Of a stretch of 64,000 bases of DNA, positions 54,252 to 64,000 are shown piece by piece. This DNA comes from Strigamia acuminata. Its lineage: Eukaryota > Arthropoda > Chilopoda > Geophilomorpha > Linotaeniidae. The stretch covers positions 9,636,427 to 9,700,426 of the forward strand of contig OX442315.1 in NCBI GenBank assembly GCA_949358305.1, in the 5' to 3' direction. The notes under the pieces were generated by a model that saw only the letters and a list, made by a program, of their open reading frames with translations, did not search any database and was not told where the DNA came from. Position 1 is the stretch's first letter. Each line of letters begins with the position of its first letter. A program made the translations under genes and the position numbers.

Positions 54252-55440
54252 TCAAGCAGTCAAAGCATTAAGATTAATTAGAAAGCGATTACAAAATTGT
54301 ACAAGATCTGTTTTATCAACAGACTTGGTGAAGATATCAGCAAAGTTACATTTCGTCCCCACATGTACAATCTGGAGGTTGTCTCTCTTGACAAGCTCCC
54401 GTATGAAATGGTAGCGGATATCTATGTGTTTTGTCTTCCTATTTTCAATGTTCGACTTGGCGAAATCAACGGTAGAAATGTTGTCGCACAAAACACGATG
54501 ATAGAATTTATCCGCCAAATCGGGAACGATTTCATGCAAAACTCTGACGATCCATATGTAGTCCTTCACAGTCTCGGTGAAGGCCACATATTCGGCTTCC
54601 ATAGTCGACAACGTCACATTTCGTTGTTTAAAAGTCCTCCAATAAATGGGTGCATTCCCTAGTGTTATTAGAGTTCCTCCTATGGAAATCCGATCATCTC
54701 TGTTGTTAGCGTAGTCTGAGTCACTTTAGCCGATAACTTCAATGCGATTATTTGGAAACAACATTAATCCAAAACTTCTCGTTGTTCTCAAATAACTGAG
54801 CAAGTCCAATAACGCCACCCAGTGATCCCTTCCCGGATTAGATTGGAATTGGCTCAAGATGTTGATCGCATAAGTCATGTCAGGTCTCGTTCTTGATCCG
54901 ATGAATGCTAAAGAACCAAGCAGACTTCGGTATGGTATTTCCTCCATAAGTTTGAAGTCCTCTATCGTATTTGGGCAGTCTTGTTTGGTGAGCACAGTTG
55001 ATTTAGTTATTGGTTGTGACCTGATCTTCACAGAATTCAAGTGATCCTTGAATCTTAACAACACTTTGTTAATATATGACCTTTGGTGTATGATCATTTG
55101 TTGTTTGTGTGAACAAAATTTGACTCCCAACAACTTTTTAGTTTGTCCCAATATAACCAGATCAAATTGTGTCTTGATCAAGTTAAGGACATTCATCGCA
55201 TCTTTGTGTTGCTTGCCGAAAACAACGATATCATTGACATAGACTATTAAATATGCAATGTTCTTGAATTTGTAGACACAGTTGCACCAATTCACATGTT
55301 GTAGTCCAAGTTGTAATAAAGTTTCTTCTAATTCGAGGCCCCATTCTCTCCCCGATTGATGTAATCCATAAATTGCTCTAAGGAGTCTGCAAACGTAATT
55401 TTCCTTCCCTTGGCAAACAAATCCTTTTGGTTGACGCATA
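54252..55440 (-). pseudogene. pol: Copia-3 reverse transcriptase and RNase H fragment
   Basis: Minus-strand frame from MRQPKGFVCQGKENYVCRLL through YGLHQSGREW, YVNDIVVFG (the usual YVDD reads YVND), SLLGSLAFIGSRTRPDM, then RNase H (STMEAEYVAF, KHIDIRYHF, FADIFTKS). A TAA at 54726-54728 interrupts one frame at VIG[stop]SDSDYAN, where a Tyr codon is usual. The 5' side starts abruptly at MITE-B (TA 55441-55442). Upstream codons in the open frame are MITE sequence. The element is dead: truncated, one stop, and the second catalytic RT position changed. Confidence 0.75.
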
Positions 55441-55442
55441 TA

Positions 55443-56199
55443 CAGGGTGGAACAAAAGTCTGGATCCCTACTAAATATTTCTGAAAGTGGTAACAATGCA
55501 TCTAATTCAATGATGGCAAAGTATTAAAGTTGGGTGGGGCAATCTTTTGGTGACTTGAAATTTGACCTTGGGACGTTCCTTCAAGGTCATTTGGAAATTA
55601 TCTCGGAAACCGTTAGAGATAGACAGAAATTTCCAATTGTAAACTTGTAGACCATCATTTGTTTAGTCTACAAATGACTAATTCTGAAATCTTTTGTACT
55701 AAAAGATTTTAAGAAAATCGCAATTGAAAAAGTAGACACAAGTCAAAGAATAACATGGCCAAAATTTGGAAAAGTGCCAAAAACGTGCTGATTAGACGTA
55801 AAATGACCCAAAAAATCGATTCCCTTGGTTGGAATTTGCATATCTGGCACCGTTGCAGAGATATGGGTAGAAAACGGAATTTTTTTATGACTTTTTCTTT
55901 TCAAAACTACTTTTTCAATTGCAATTTTCTTAAAATCTTTTAGTACAAAAGATTTCAGAATTAGTCATTTGTAGACTAAACAAATGATGGTCTACAAGTT
56001 TACAATTGGAAATTTCTGTCTATCTCTAACGGTTTCCGAGATAATTTCCAAATGACCTTGAAGGAACGTCCCAAGGTCAAATTTCGAGTCACCAAAAGAT
56101 TGCCCCACCCAACTTTAATACTTTGCCATCATTGAATTAGATGCATTGTTACCACTTTCAGAAATATTTAGTAGGGATCCAGACTTTTGTTCCACCCTG
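55443..56199. mobile_element. Long-inverted-repeat MITE, copy B (complete)
   Basis: 757 bp with arms of roughly 320-340 bp (CAGGGTGGAACAAAAGTC ... and complement) and a unique centre of about 100 bp; flanked by TA on both sides (55441-55442, 56200-56201). The foldback has no coding sequence. TA target suggests Tc1/mariner mobilisation. Its two ends abut two different copia fragments. Confidence 0.85.
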
Positions 56200-56201
56200 T
56201 A

Positions 56202-57535
56202 TTTCAACAGTTACAAGAGGACATTTTCCGGAATCCGAGATCTCGAAGGGTCTCGTCCAATTTCTTGAACCACTTTCTTCCGGATTGGTGGAGTCCGTAA
56301 AGTGACTTGATGAGGAGCCACACATTGTTGGGATTGGAACATGTGGCACCTGCAGGGATTCACACGTAGACCTTGTGCTTGAGTTCGTCATACAAGTACG
56401 CACATTTCACATCTAAGTGTGCATCCTTCCAACCACACAACACAATCAGAAGACAGAAGAATAGACGGATTAAAACAAAATTCACCACCGGACTGAATAC
56501 CTCGTCGTAGTCAACGCCAAGGGTTTGTCGAAAGCCTTGCGCGACAAGTCGAGCTCGATATCTCGTGATCGTCCCGGCTGCATCGGTCTTTAGTTTGAAA
56601 ATCCACTTGCAGCCCAAAATCATGGTGTCCGGTGGCTTTGGAACTTCGACATAAACTTCCCTTTCCGTGAATGTGTCGAGTTCTTCTTTAATGGCTTCAC
56701 GCCATTTCGGAGCGTCGGCAAATTTCGGAATTTCAGCGTAAGAAGCGGGCTCTGTTCGGCAAAGATGAGCGGCATGACGAACACCCGGAACAAGTGGTAA
56801 TTTATGCTCAAGAATACCAAAGTTGAAAAGTTCGGGCTCGTAATCGATATTGTTCAGCATGTAATATTCTTCAACATCTTTTAGAGATCTTAGTCTAATG
56901 CCCGATATTAGAAAATAGTAAACATCGGCTTTAATCGATCCCGGGACTTGATCTTTCCGAAGATGCTCCTCACGCCGCCAGTCACTGCATTCAGAGTCTC
57001 CGCCGATAGGTCGCCATATGTACGTAGTGTGGCAATCAGTTGCGGCCGCGACTGCAGTTTCCTGTGTTGGTGCAGTAGACATAGGGGCAGGATCGAAAAC
57101 AGGTATCGTATGCGAAGCTTCTGCTCCACGTGTCTTGCGGCGATGCGTGATGAACCTGGTCGGAGAGCGGGGCGGCGATTGGCGAGGAGATTGACGAGGT
57201 GACGGGTCAGCCGAAGTGCTAGAAAACTGTAGCATGTCCGGATAAATGGAGATTTCGTCAATCGGATCAGCATCATCTTCGGTGTCGCCTTCTTGATATA
57301 GGACGGGATATGACTGAGTGTCCTAAACCAGACGAACCCGGTAACGACGTTGCACACGCCTGCAATAACAGTTGCTCTGGCGTTGTCGGAGGCGGCAATT
57401 GTACCATCTGCATGTGTACAGATTCCGATTTCGATGCACCACTACCGTTGCCACCGCCATTATCATCATCACTGTCATTGTCCGAATGATCTGATTGGTC
57501 GGAATCGGATCCCCTCGGCCAGTCAGCGCGCGTAA
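56202..57535 (-). pseudogene. pol: Copia-4 Pol fragment (sister of Copia-1)
   Basis: Minus-strand frame very similar to Copia-1 Pol: acidic linker with WPRGSDSDQSDHSDND, SPTRFITHRRKTRGAE, GDSECSDWRREEHLRKDQVP, CKWIFKLKTDAAG, GVDYDEVFSPVVNF, HLDVKCAYLY, and further (YGLHQSGRKW) to LRDLGFRKMSSCN. A frameshift lies near 57310-57325 and another near 56360. It stops at MITE-B, so the YVDD region and RNase H are absent. On its 5' side it joins LTR sequence directly: Gag, protease and integrase are deleted. Confidence 0.75.
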
Positions 57536-58028
57536 ATAGGCGAAATATCGCCGGGAAGCGTGCGAAATGTCGTCGCAAATATTCGCAAACGTGCGTGAGA
57601 CGATACGCGTCCGTATCGTGAATTGCGACGTGAAATGTAGAGAAGAAAGAAGTGCTTTACACTTATAACAACGTGTAAAGCTATTTAAACTAAAATATAA
57701 CTATATTTAATCTTGAAAAGCATATAAAACTTACATAATGATGTGAAAAGTGGCAGGAAAGCTCTAACCAAGTTGGCTGCCATCTTGGATTGATAATAAG
57801 AGTGTCGCAGCACTCTAGTGACAGATATCAAGATTAAAGTTGATTAAAAGAACAAATCATATTGAAATATAAAACACTAGTACGGAATTACGTACGGAAC
57901 AACTCAAATCATACGTAATTAACCGAATACAATAGATAAATATGAAATAACAAGATAATGTGTTTGATAACAAACCACATAAAGGATAAACATTTGAAAT
58001 CGAAAATATAACGGTCTTTAGACCAACA
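57536..58028 (-). repeat. Copia-4 5' LTR, truncated
   Basis: Diverged copy of the Copia-1 LTR: GGCGAAATATCGCCGGGAAG near 57537, GGCAGGAAAGCTCTAAC near 57751, GGTCTTTAGACCAACA at the end (58028). The first 25 bp or so of the LTR are missing at the deletion junction with pol. Confidence 0.75.
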
Positions 58029-58435
58029 GAAAAGAACCGCGGTACAGGCTGCGGTACTGTACCGTGCCCAACACTGCGGACGGACCTTCATCGTAATAAA
58101 TCACCCTTGAGAATCCCCAACCATGCTGCAATCGCATGTCACGAAACGTTGGAATGTGCTTTTCAGTTTTCACATAAGATACAAGACCAAACAGAAAACC
58201 AAAAGAACCGGAGGTCCGGTGGTCAACCGGAGCTCATGTAGCTCTTCAGAACAGAAGGATTTAGTTGTAGCCAATCGGATACCAGGATCCAAAGATTCCC
58301 AAGTCACTGTTGGGATTAGCGAGTCCGGACCGTGCGGAAGACTTGGTCCAAGAAAGCCCAATTGGTTCTCTACTTCCGGTAAGTATGACTTAGTAATTAT
58401 TCATGGAATATTGATTCAAAAGAATCAATATTCTT
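58029..58435. other. Unassigned spacer
   Basis: It contains a palindromic GCGGTAC-rich patch (58038-58065). A plus frame 58123-58440 has no recognisable features. Confidence 0.3.
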
Positions 58436-58585
58436 CATAATATTTGCTGAGTTTATTCTATTAAATAAACTGCAAAACCACACTTTAAATTTCAAGTATT
58501 TCTAACTCGTTCGAATTGCGCGCTATATTGTATTAGCGCCATCTAGTGTGAACTTTTGTATTTATACGGTTTTATAACCGTCACA
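58436..58585 (-). repeat. Relic of the TGTGACGG LTR family
   Basis: It ends ATAACCGTCACA like the NA-1 LTRs and carries GCGCCATCTAGTG (58536-58548) where NA-1 has GCGCCATCTGGCG. The left limit is uncertain. Confidence 0.4.
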
Positions 58586-58718
58586 GCAACGTTGTGTCAA
58601 AACTTTAAAACCGTCGGTGAAGAACTTTCAGAGATTTAAGATTAATTTAAATTAATCTGACATTTTATTTATAGTTTTTATATTTTAACTAATTTACTAT
58701 ATTTCTTTCAATTTACAG

Positions 58719-58763
58719 AAGAAAAGGCTGGTAACTACACTGATCTCCCTCCTCCTAAAGCAG
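58719..58763 (+). CDS. Second copy of peptide-gene exon 2
   Basis: Between acceptor TTTCAATTTACAG and donor GTAAGT. With a preceding G it encodes EEKAGNYTDLPPPKA, phase 1-1 like 49428-49475. The preceding 60 bp of intron also match copy 1. Possible third-exon acceptors are at 58835 (GCTTGCAG) and 58855 (TCTTGCAG). Because its exon 1 partner is decayed, expression is doubtful. Confidence 0.45.
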
Positions 58764-59215
58764 GTAAGTCCACACTATTCTTACTACACCGTGTAATTGT
58801 TATCTAAACTTATTTAAAACAAGTGATGCTTGCAGGACCAGTTCTCTTGCAGGGCGGTTTGCCTGCACTGTAAAAAATTTCTGTATAAAAACATTTTTTT
58901 ACCTGTAAATTTCTAGGAAAAAAAGTTAGTTTTTTCCATTACAGACTTAAAATCGTTAATTTACGAAATGACCTGCATTTCTACGAAATCAGCTAAAAAT
59001 GTTTACAATACATTTACAGAGAAATCTGAAAATTTACAAAATATTAAGCACAGAAAAAAATAGTAAGCTGCATTAACAAAGTCATGTTTTAAGTTTTTGT
59101 GTTTTAGAATTGTGTTTTGAGTTGTGTGTTTTGAAGCAAACGTTTTGAGTGTTTGAGTTTTTGTTGTATTTTGCAAGTGTTTTGCAAGTGTTTTGAACTT
59201 TGCTATGGTTACCTT
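58764..59215. other. Intron or flank
   Basis: CACTGTAAAAAATTTCTG at 58869 resembles a DNA transposon end, but no partner was found. Otherwise nothing. Confidence 0.25.
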
Positions 59216-59221
59216 TTCAAA

Positions 59222-59272
59222 ATGGTTACCCACATGGCTACCCACATGGCTACCCACATGACTACCCACATG
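59222..59272. repeat. 12-bp tandem repeat, four units
   Basis: GGCTACCCACAT repeated about four times. The minus-strand frame across it (MGSHVGSHVGSHVG) is a repeat artefact. Confidence 0.8.
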
Positions 59273-59357
59273 GAAGATCCAATCAGGTAAAGTATATTCT
59301 CCATAAGTTTGGTGTCATAACTACTCAAATATTATACACATACAACAAATTAAGAAT

Positions 59358-59580
59358 TATAATTTAAATTAAATCAAATTAAATCAAATTAAATCAAATT
59401 AAATCAAATTAAATCAAATTAAATCAAATTAAATCAAATTAAATCAGATTATATCAAATTAAATTAAATTAAATCAGATTATATCAAATTATAATTTAAA
59501 TTAAATTAAATTAAATTATAATTTAAGTTAAATTAAGTTAAATTATAATTTAAGGTAAATTAAATTAAAGTATAATTTGA
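59358..59580. repeat. AAATCAAATT decamer microsatellite
   Basis: AAATCAAATT repeats about ten times, then degenerates into AAATTAAATT and AATTATAATTTAA variants. Confidence 0.9.
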
Positions 59581-59705
59581 AATAGAAAAATCAATTTTCA
59601 AATCAATTTTAAATTAGAAAAATCAATTTTCAAATCAATTTTAAATTAAAAAAATAAATATTTAAATTTAATCCAAAAATAAAAACAAAATTCAGGCAAA
59701 AAAGC
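59577..59705 (+). repeat. Direct repeat, first copy
   Basis: GAAATAGAAAAATCAATTTTC ... ATAAAAACAAAATTCAGGC is repeated at 60523-60615 with a few differences. The first copy has one internal 34-bp duplication. Confidence 0.7.
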
Positions 59706-60134
59706 ATTCACAAACAAACAAATTTCTGTTTATTTACAAAAAAATTTAATGATGGGATTGCATCACTTCACTGGAAAACATGAATTGACTGATCCTAATT
59801 TTTACCAACGGTTCCAAATAACGGATTCAGTTAATTCACGGGTTAAATTGAATAACGGGATCAAGTGTTATTTTGCATTGAAAGTCAAATGAATTATTTG
59901 ACTTATCATAATCTGAATTATCAACAATTCATGCAAGTCATTGGCTGATGTGGCTGAAATGTTTTATCAATAAGCCACTTATTGCAATTAAATTATCATT
60001 TCAGTAATGTAAATTACATCATTTCCTGTGGTTGGTAAAACCATGTCGGATCGTTTAGTCGACTGTCGTCTAGTTGACGGTAGCGTTTAAACGTTCATTT
60101 TGTCGACAAAACGTTTAACCATTTTACTAAGGTG

Positions 60135-60380
60135 ACTAAGATAAGTTGGGTAATACTAATTTGATGATGCTCTACAACTTTGTAAATGACTTTTTTGCTC
60201 TAACCTGATTGGTTTAGAAGTTAGCAAGTGAATGACCTTGAAAATGGCGTTCGAGGTCAAATTTGATGACAACATTGGATTGCTCTCACCCAACCTCCTA
60301 TATGATCGCTTCATCAAAGTTGGCCTAGATGCAATTGCTGAGGAAATATTTGAGAGGGAACAGACTTTTGGTTCACCCTG
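60135..60380. mobile_element. Diverged half of the long-inverted-repeat MITE family
   Basis: GAATGACCTTGAAAATGGCG ... CAAATTTGATGACAACATTGG ... ACAGACTTTTGGTTCACCCTG parallels the right arm of MITE-B with many differences. TA follows (60381-60382). The left arm was not found. Confidence 0.5.
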
Positions 60381-60522
60381 TATAATGACCGACATGCACG
60401 TTGAAGGTCATCTATAACAAGGACTTTACGAACCTGCGCATGCGCGCCAACTTAACGTGCATTATTTGTTTGGACCCAACTTTACCAAAATGCGAGATTG
60501 TTACAAAGTAAGCTTATAATTA

Positions 60523-60615
60523 GAAATAGAAAAATCAATTTTCAAATTAATTTTAAATTTAAAAAATAAATATTTAAATTCAATCCAAAAATAAAAACAA
60601 AATTCAGGCAAAAAG
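60523..60615 (+). repeat. Direct repeat, second copy
   Basis: Second copy of the sequence at 59577-59705. Confidence 0.7.
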
Positions 60616-61607
60616 CAATCACGCTCATGAACGCGCATGCACGCTCATGAGTGGATTTCTTTCAAAGAGTACCTAAGAGGCATCTCATTATTTTGTTTAT
60701 TTGTTTTGCTGAAAGTATTATTCTGCTTACAAACACTGGAAAAAAATATGGCCTTACATGTCTTTTAATTGCTGAAAAGTTATTGTAAATTTGAACTTTC
60801 GGCTTTGTAAAGTCACATTTACAAAGATTGTAAATTTTTGTTTTAAACAATAACTTTACAAAAGTAAAAAGACATTTTACAATAAACAAGCACAATAACT
60901 TTGCAGTTTGTAGATTTCAAATTTGTTGGATTTAACAATAAATTTACAGTTTTTAAATTTAAAATTTGTCAGTTTTAACAATAAATTTAATTTAATTTAA
61001 ATTTTTTTTTTAATTTTAAAATTTTAAACTTTAAATATGTGATTTCAAATTTCTAAATTTATTACAATTTATTTCAAAATATTTACATGTAAATATTTTT
61101 ATTATTTCATGAAAATAAATCTTATGAAAATATATCCCATGAAAATAAATCCCATGAAATTTTCATAAAAATATCGCACATTTATAAGATATGCCGAGGA
61201 TTCATAGCCTTAATCAGAAAAGTGAACAAAATCAACAGAAGGCAATAATACAAGCTCGCATCAATGTTGTGATTGTTACAACTTCTACAACCAAATTAAA
61301 ATATTAAACTACCGAATTTGTATCACATTTTTGTTTCATTTAACACCAACAATGATATTCTACTTAATTTTTGAAGTAAAATTGATAGAACCAACCCCAT
61401 ATTTAACAAATGTAAATTTCTTAGTTTTTTATTTTTGAAATATATCGCCAGCTGGTGATAAACTCGTACATTAACTTTACAAGTCATTTAGAAGCAACTT
61501 AAATTTATTGTAAATGTCGAATTTACACATGAAATTTAAAAAGTGTGTAAATTCAATGTTAAATGTCTAATTTCTCTTCGATTTTACAACAACTTTAGAA
61601 AAACTGT

Positions 61608-63340
61608 TGTCGCGTCCTACCTGGTGATAGGTTTAAATAGCTAACATGTGATACTTCACCTGTGATCTGTTTATGCAAATTACCCAAATAAATACCAAAT
61701 GTATGTAAATGAACAAGTTATCTATTCAATAGGCTTGGAGGCCTTAAAATACACTCAGTAATATTATATTGTTGACTTGGTCAGAGTCGAACAAAGGACT
61801 TTTCAAGATGGCGTCTCGGGTTTCGCATGGTCGGCGGAACAAAGGCGGCGTCTCGAGTTGTCGTTAATTCGTCACGGATTCGTCGTTCCCGGACGCGGTG
61901 GAATGCTCTTTTGAGTCTTCTATCCGTGCCTGTTGTCTAGGAGTTACCTTTAGCACCTCAAGGCTCTGACCAGGAACTGGGGTTCCTTACAGGGCTCTCG
62001 GATACTTCGGTGGCAAAATAACCGTGGGTCGGTTATTAGATATGAATTCACAAGGGCTATTCACTCGCTTTCACGGAAATAGCACTCAGGTAAATTCGTG
62101 AGTGTTACAGTTGACTTAGATCAGCGGTCCTCGATCAATCCTAACTTGTACTTGAAGTTGGCCTGACGGTGAGGTAGTTGCTGTGTTCTTGGTGTCGTTT
62201 GTGTAAGTTCTGTCTTTAGGCGGGAAACTCCACCTTTTATAGGCCAGTGTGAGGGGCCAGGCTAAGCTTGTAATCGGATCGGATCGGATGCGGTTTCAGG
62301 TAAATCTGCATCCGATCCGAAATTAGTGCGGATCGAGAAATGCAGATCCGCATCCGAACCGCATGCCCAGGTCGGCATACTCGCATCCGATCCGCATCCG
62401 ATCCGCCATCAATCCGCGGATTGCGGATCAATTGCGGATCAATTTTTTTTTTTTTTTTTTTTTTAATTATTATTTTTTTCCCCTAATTTCGGCGCAAACA
62501 ACACACAGACACAACTCCCTGCTTGAACAATTAAATTCCCCATTCAAAATTACTTAAAATCGAAAAAATAAACAAAAAAAAGCCCAACCGGCGCACGCAG
62601 CCAGCGATGAATAAACGATCGAAAAAGACCGAAACCGAACCGGGCGACTAAACACCCGCCTTTTTCTTGTTCTCCCGTCACCATTACAAACCTGTATGTC
62701 TTCGCCGGTGCTGTTGGGTGGGAAGAGTCGGAGAAACAGGTCGCGCTTGCGACCTCGGGCGTCAGGCGACGATCGACGATCGACAGCGTAGGCCCTACGT
62801 AGGCCCTACGCCTTACGCCCTACGATTAGCCAGACCCGCTGAAAAGGTGTACAGGGGTGTGGTCGTGATCGGTGGACGAGAAAAAGGCAGGTGTTTAGGC
62901 CTTTTTGATTGTTTGTTAGTCGCTGCGTGCGCCGGTTGGCCTTTTTTTTGTTTATTTTCTCGTTTTTAACAAAATAAAAAAAATTTGCGGATTGTTTGAA
63001 TCAATCCGCGGATTTGGCCAATCCGATCCGCGGATTGGTTGCGCGGATTAGCCACCCGTCCGATCCGCAAGCGAATCCGCAGGCGGATCATTTAAAAGAA
63101 TCCGCATCTGCATCCGAACCGACCCGATCCGCGGATGTGCGGATCCTATCCGATCCGATTACAAGCTTAGGCCAGGCTCAGCCAATGGGGGCTCGCCACC
63201 TGCCACCTCACTCCCCTCGGGGCAAGCTCTTCCCAAGGGGGGAAAGGCGGAGCCAACATGAGGGAAACGACTCTTCATTCATGGTGACTCAGGTAGATGG
63301 TATCTGCCGAGGGGGCATAACCACCCGCTGGGTCACCACA
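61608..63340. repeat. Solo LTR in CACTA-like copy 2, TSD CTGT
   Basis: TGTCGCGTCC ... GGTCACCACA flanked by CTGT (61604-61607, 63341-63344). Copy 1 shows the empty site (AAAAACTGTAACACTG). Without the hAT-like insert it is about 820 bp. No coding, primer site or purine tract. Confidence 0.75.
62263..63169. mobile_element. hAT-like MITE with 8-bp duplication
   Basis: Inverted ends TAAGCTTGTAATCGGATCGG, flanked by GGCCAGGC (62255-62262, 63170-63177). The 8-bp duplication fits hAT transposases. Subterminal regions are packed with GGATCGGATGCGG/ATCCGCGGAT motifs on both sides. It contains a T-run at about 62442-62463 and no transposase. Confidence 0.8.
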
Positions 63341-63413
63341 CTGTAAAGCTGACATTTCCACATTAACTTTTGGAACTTTACAATTTGTAAAGCCATATTT
63401 TTTTCCAGTGAAA

Positions 63414-63790
63414 ATCACGTTTAAATTTATTATTCATAATAAATCAAACAATGCACCCCTGTTTTAAGTTCCTGTTGAAAATTTGATTGAGGACAAAATG
63501 GCTGCCTGTTGACTTTTTAAAAACAAAATCTGGCAAAACACTTATTTGTTAAAATGTTCCGTTCGGTGTTTTTGTGCTTTTGTCTTTAAAAATCCATAAA
63601 CACAAATGTTTGATTCGATAAATAAGAGTCCACAACACACAATAATGAGTAAATAAACAGTACCCTTTTACCTCAGATTAAGCTACATGCCGGTGTAGTT
63701 AAACCGGAATGTCGATAAACCTCGTTTTTAACAGCATGCCGGTGTAAGTGAGTACAAATTTTTATTTCAAGAGTATTACGTATTATAGAG
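63414..63790. other. Intergenic region
   Basis: AT-rich; GCATGCCGGTGTA/ACATGCCGGTGTA occurs twice (63687, 63733). No gene seen. Confidence 0.3.
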
Positions 63791-63835
63791 CCGCTATTCC
63801 ACCCGCGGCATTAGTTAGCGCGGCGTCTCGCCAGG

Positions 63836-63975
63836 TGATACCCATGAAATTACTATTAGCGGCGCCGCGCTAGGTCATACCCATGAAATTACTATTAGCG
63901 GCGCCGCACTAGGCCATACCCGGTAAGTGGTTTGGCTCGGCGCCGCTCGTAGCAATTTCACGGGTATGAAGAAGC
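63836..63975. repeat. 39-bp tandem and inverted GC-rich repeats (incomplete)
   Basis: ATACCCATGAAATTACTATTAGCGGCGCCGC occurs twice, 39 bp apart, and a diverged inverted copy (CGGCGCCGCTCGTAGCAATTTCACGGGTAT) ends near 63967. It may be the end of a DNA element continuing past the window. Confidence 0.6.
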
Positions 63976-64000
63976 GCGGCACGAAATTTTTTTTTTGTTT

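Larger units (their letters stand above)
60734..63410. mobile_element. CACTA-like element, copy 2 (with nested LTR)
   Basis: Same CACTGGAAAAAAATATGG ends as copy 1; flanks AAA on both sides. It has a single minisatellite-like unit (near 60965-60990) where copy 1 has about 16, and lacks the MULE-like MITE. An LTR is inserted at 61608-63340. Confidence 0.7.

Noticed and set aside
55441-55496. First 18 residues of the RT ORF starting at 55496
   Set aside because: They are MITE-B sequence; copia coding begins at 55440.
59216-59480. CRISPR-like array
   Set aside because: Units are contiguous simple repeats without unique spacers, in eukaryotic DNA.

Overview
This is eukaryotic, almost certainly animal (probably arthropod) DNA: AT-rich, split exons with GT/AG junctions, no operons, and mostly transposable elements. 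Ty3/gypsy and Ty1/copia elements dominate, with one BEL/Pao-like element and several families of short DNA transposons. I saw no tRNA, rRNA or CRISPR sequence. The species cannot be named from the sequence.

Positions 1-45681 are a nest of LTR retrotransposons inside what looks like one intron of a plus-strand host gene. The outermost element, here called Ty3-3, is represented by its late ORFs (17979-19841, 42620-43810) and 3' LTR (44638-45681). Its ORF3 is broken by Ty3-1, whose 3' LTR ends at 17978, and by a solo LTR (18498-19042). Ty3-1 (pol, ORF3, 3' LTR) is itself broken by a BEL-like element entering from the left edge (1-837) and by a 9.3-kb gag-only element, NA-1 (3525-12835), whose LTRs are relatives of Ty3-1's own. 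Between the two late ORFs of Ty3-3 sits Ty3-2 (19926-42617, TSD AGAT). Ty3-2 carries a nearly complete Copia-1 (21239-28469, TSD AAAAG) and a TA-flanked MITE (30330-30724) in gag. Most junctions are exact: removing the insertion and one target duplication rejoins the host reading frame.

Positions 45682-48506 hold the last two exons of a host gene of unrecognised function. The intron between them contains a mariner-type MITE and a CACTA-like element with a 33-bp minisatellite and a MULE-like MITE. From 49.2 to 58.8 kb there is a duplicated mini-exon gene for a small secreted peptide. The second copy has its intron filled with Ty3 and copia debris and copies of a long-inverted-repeat MITE that lie exactly at copia breakpoints. 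The last 5 kb hold simple repeats and a second CACTA-like copy containing an LTR that contains a hAT-like MITE.

The most interesting theme is a group of Ty3-like elements that carry large non-envelope ORFs between pol and the 3' LTR. The ORF starts lie just behind splice-acceptor-like sites, and two of the ORFs share a CxxC zinc module. Other notable signals are a textbook -1 frameshift site in Ty3-2, a primer binding site repeated in the leader of NA-1, and a CTCF-like core motif recurring in unrelated elements.
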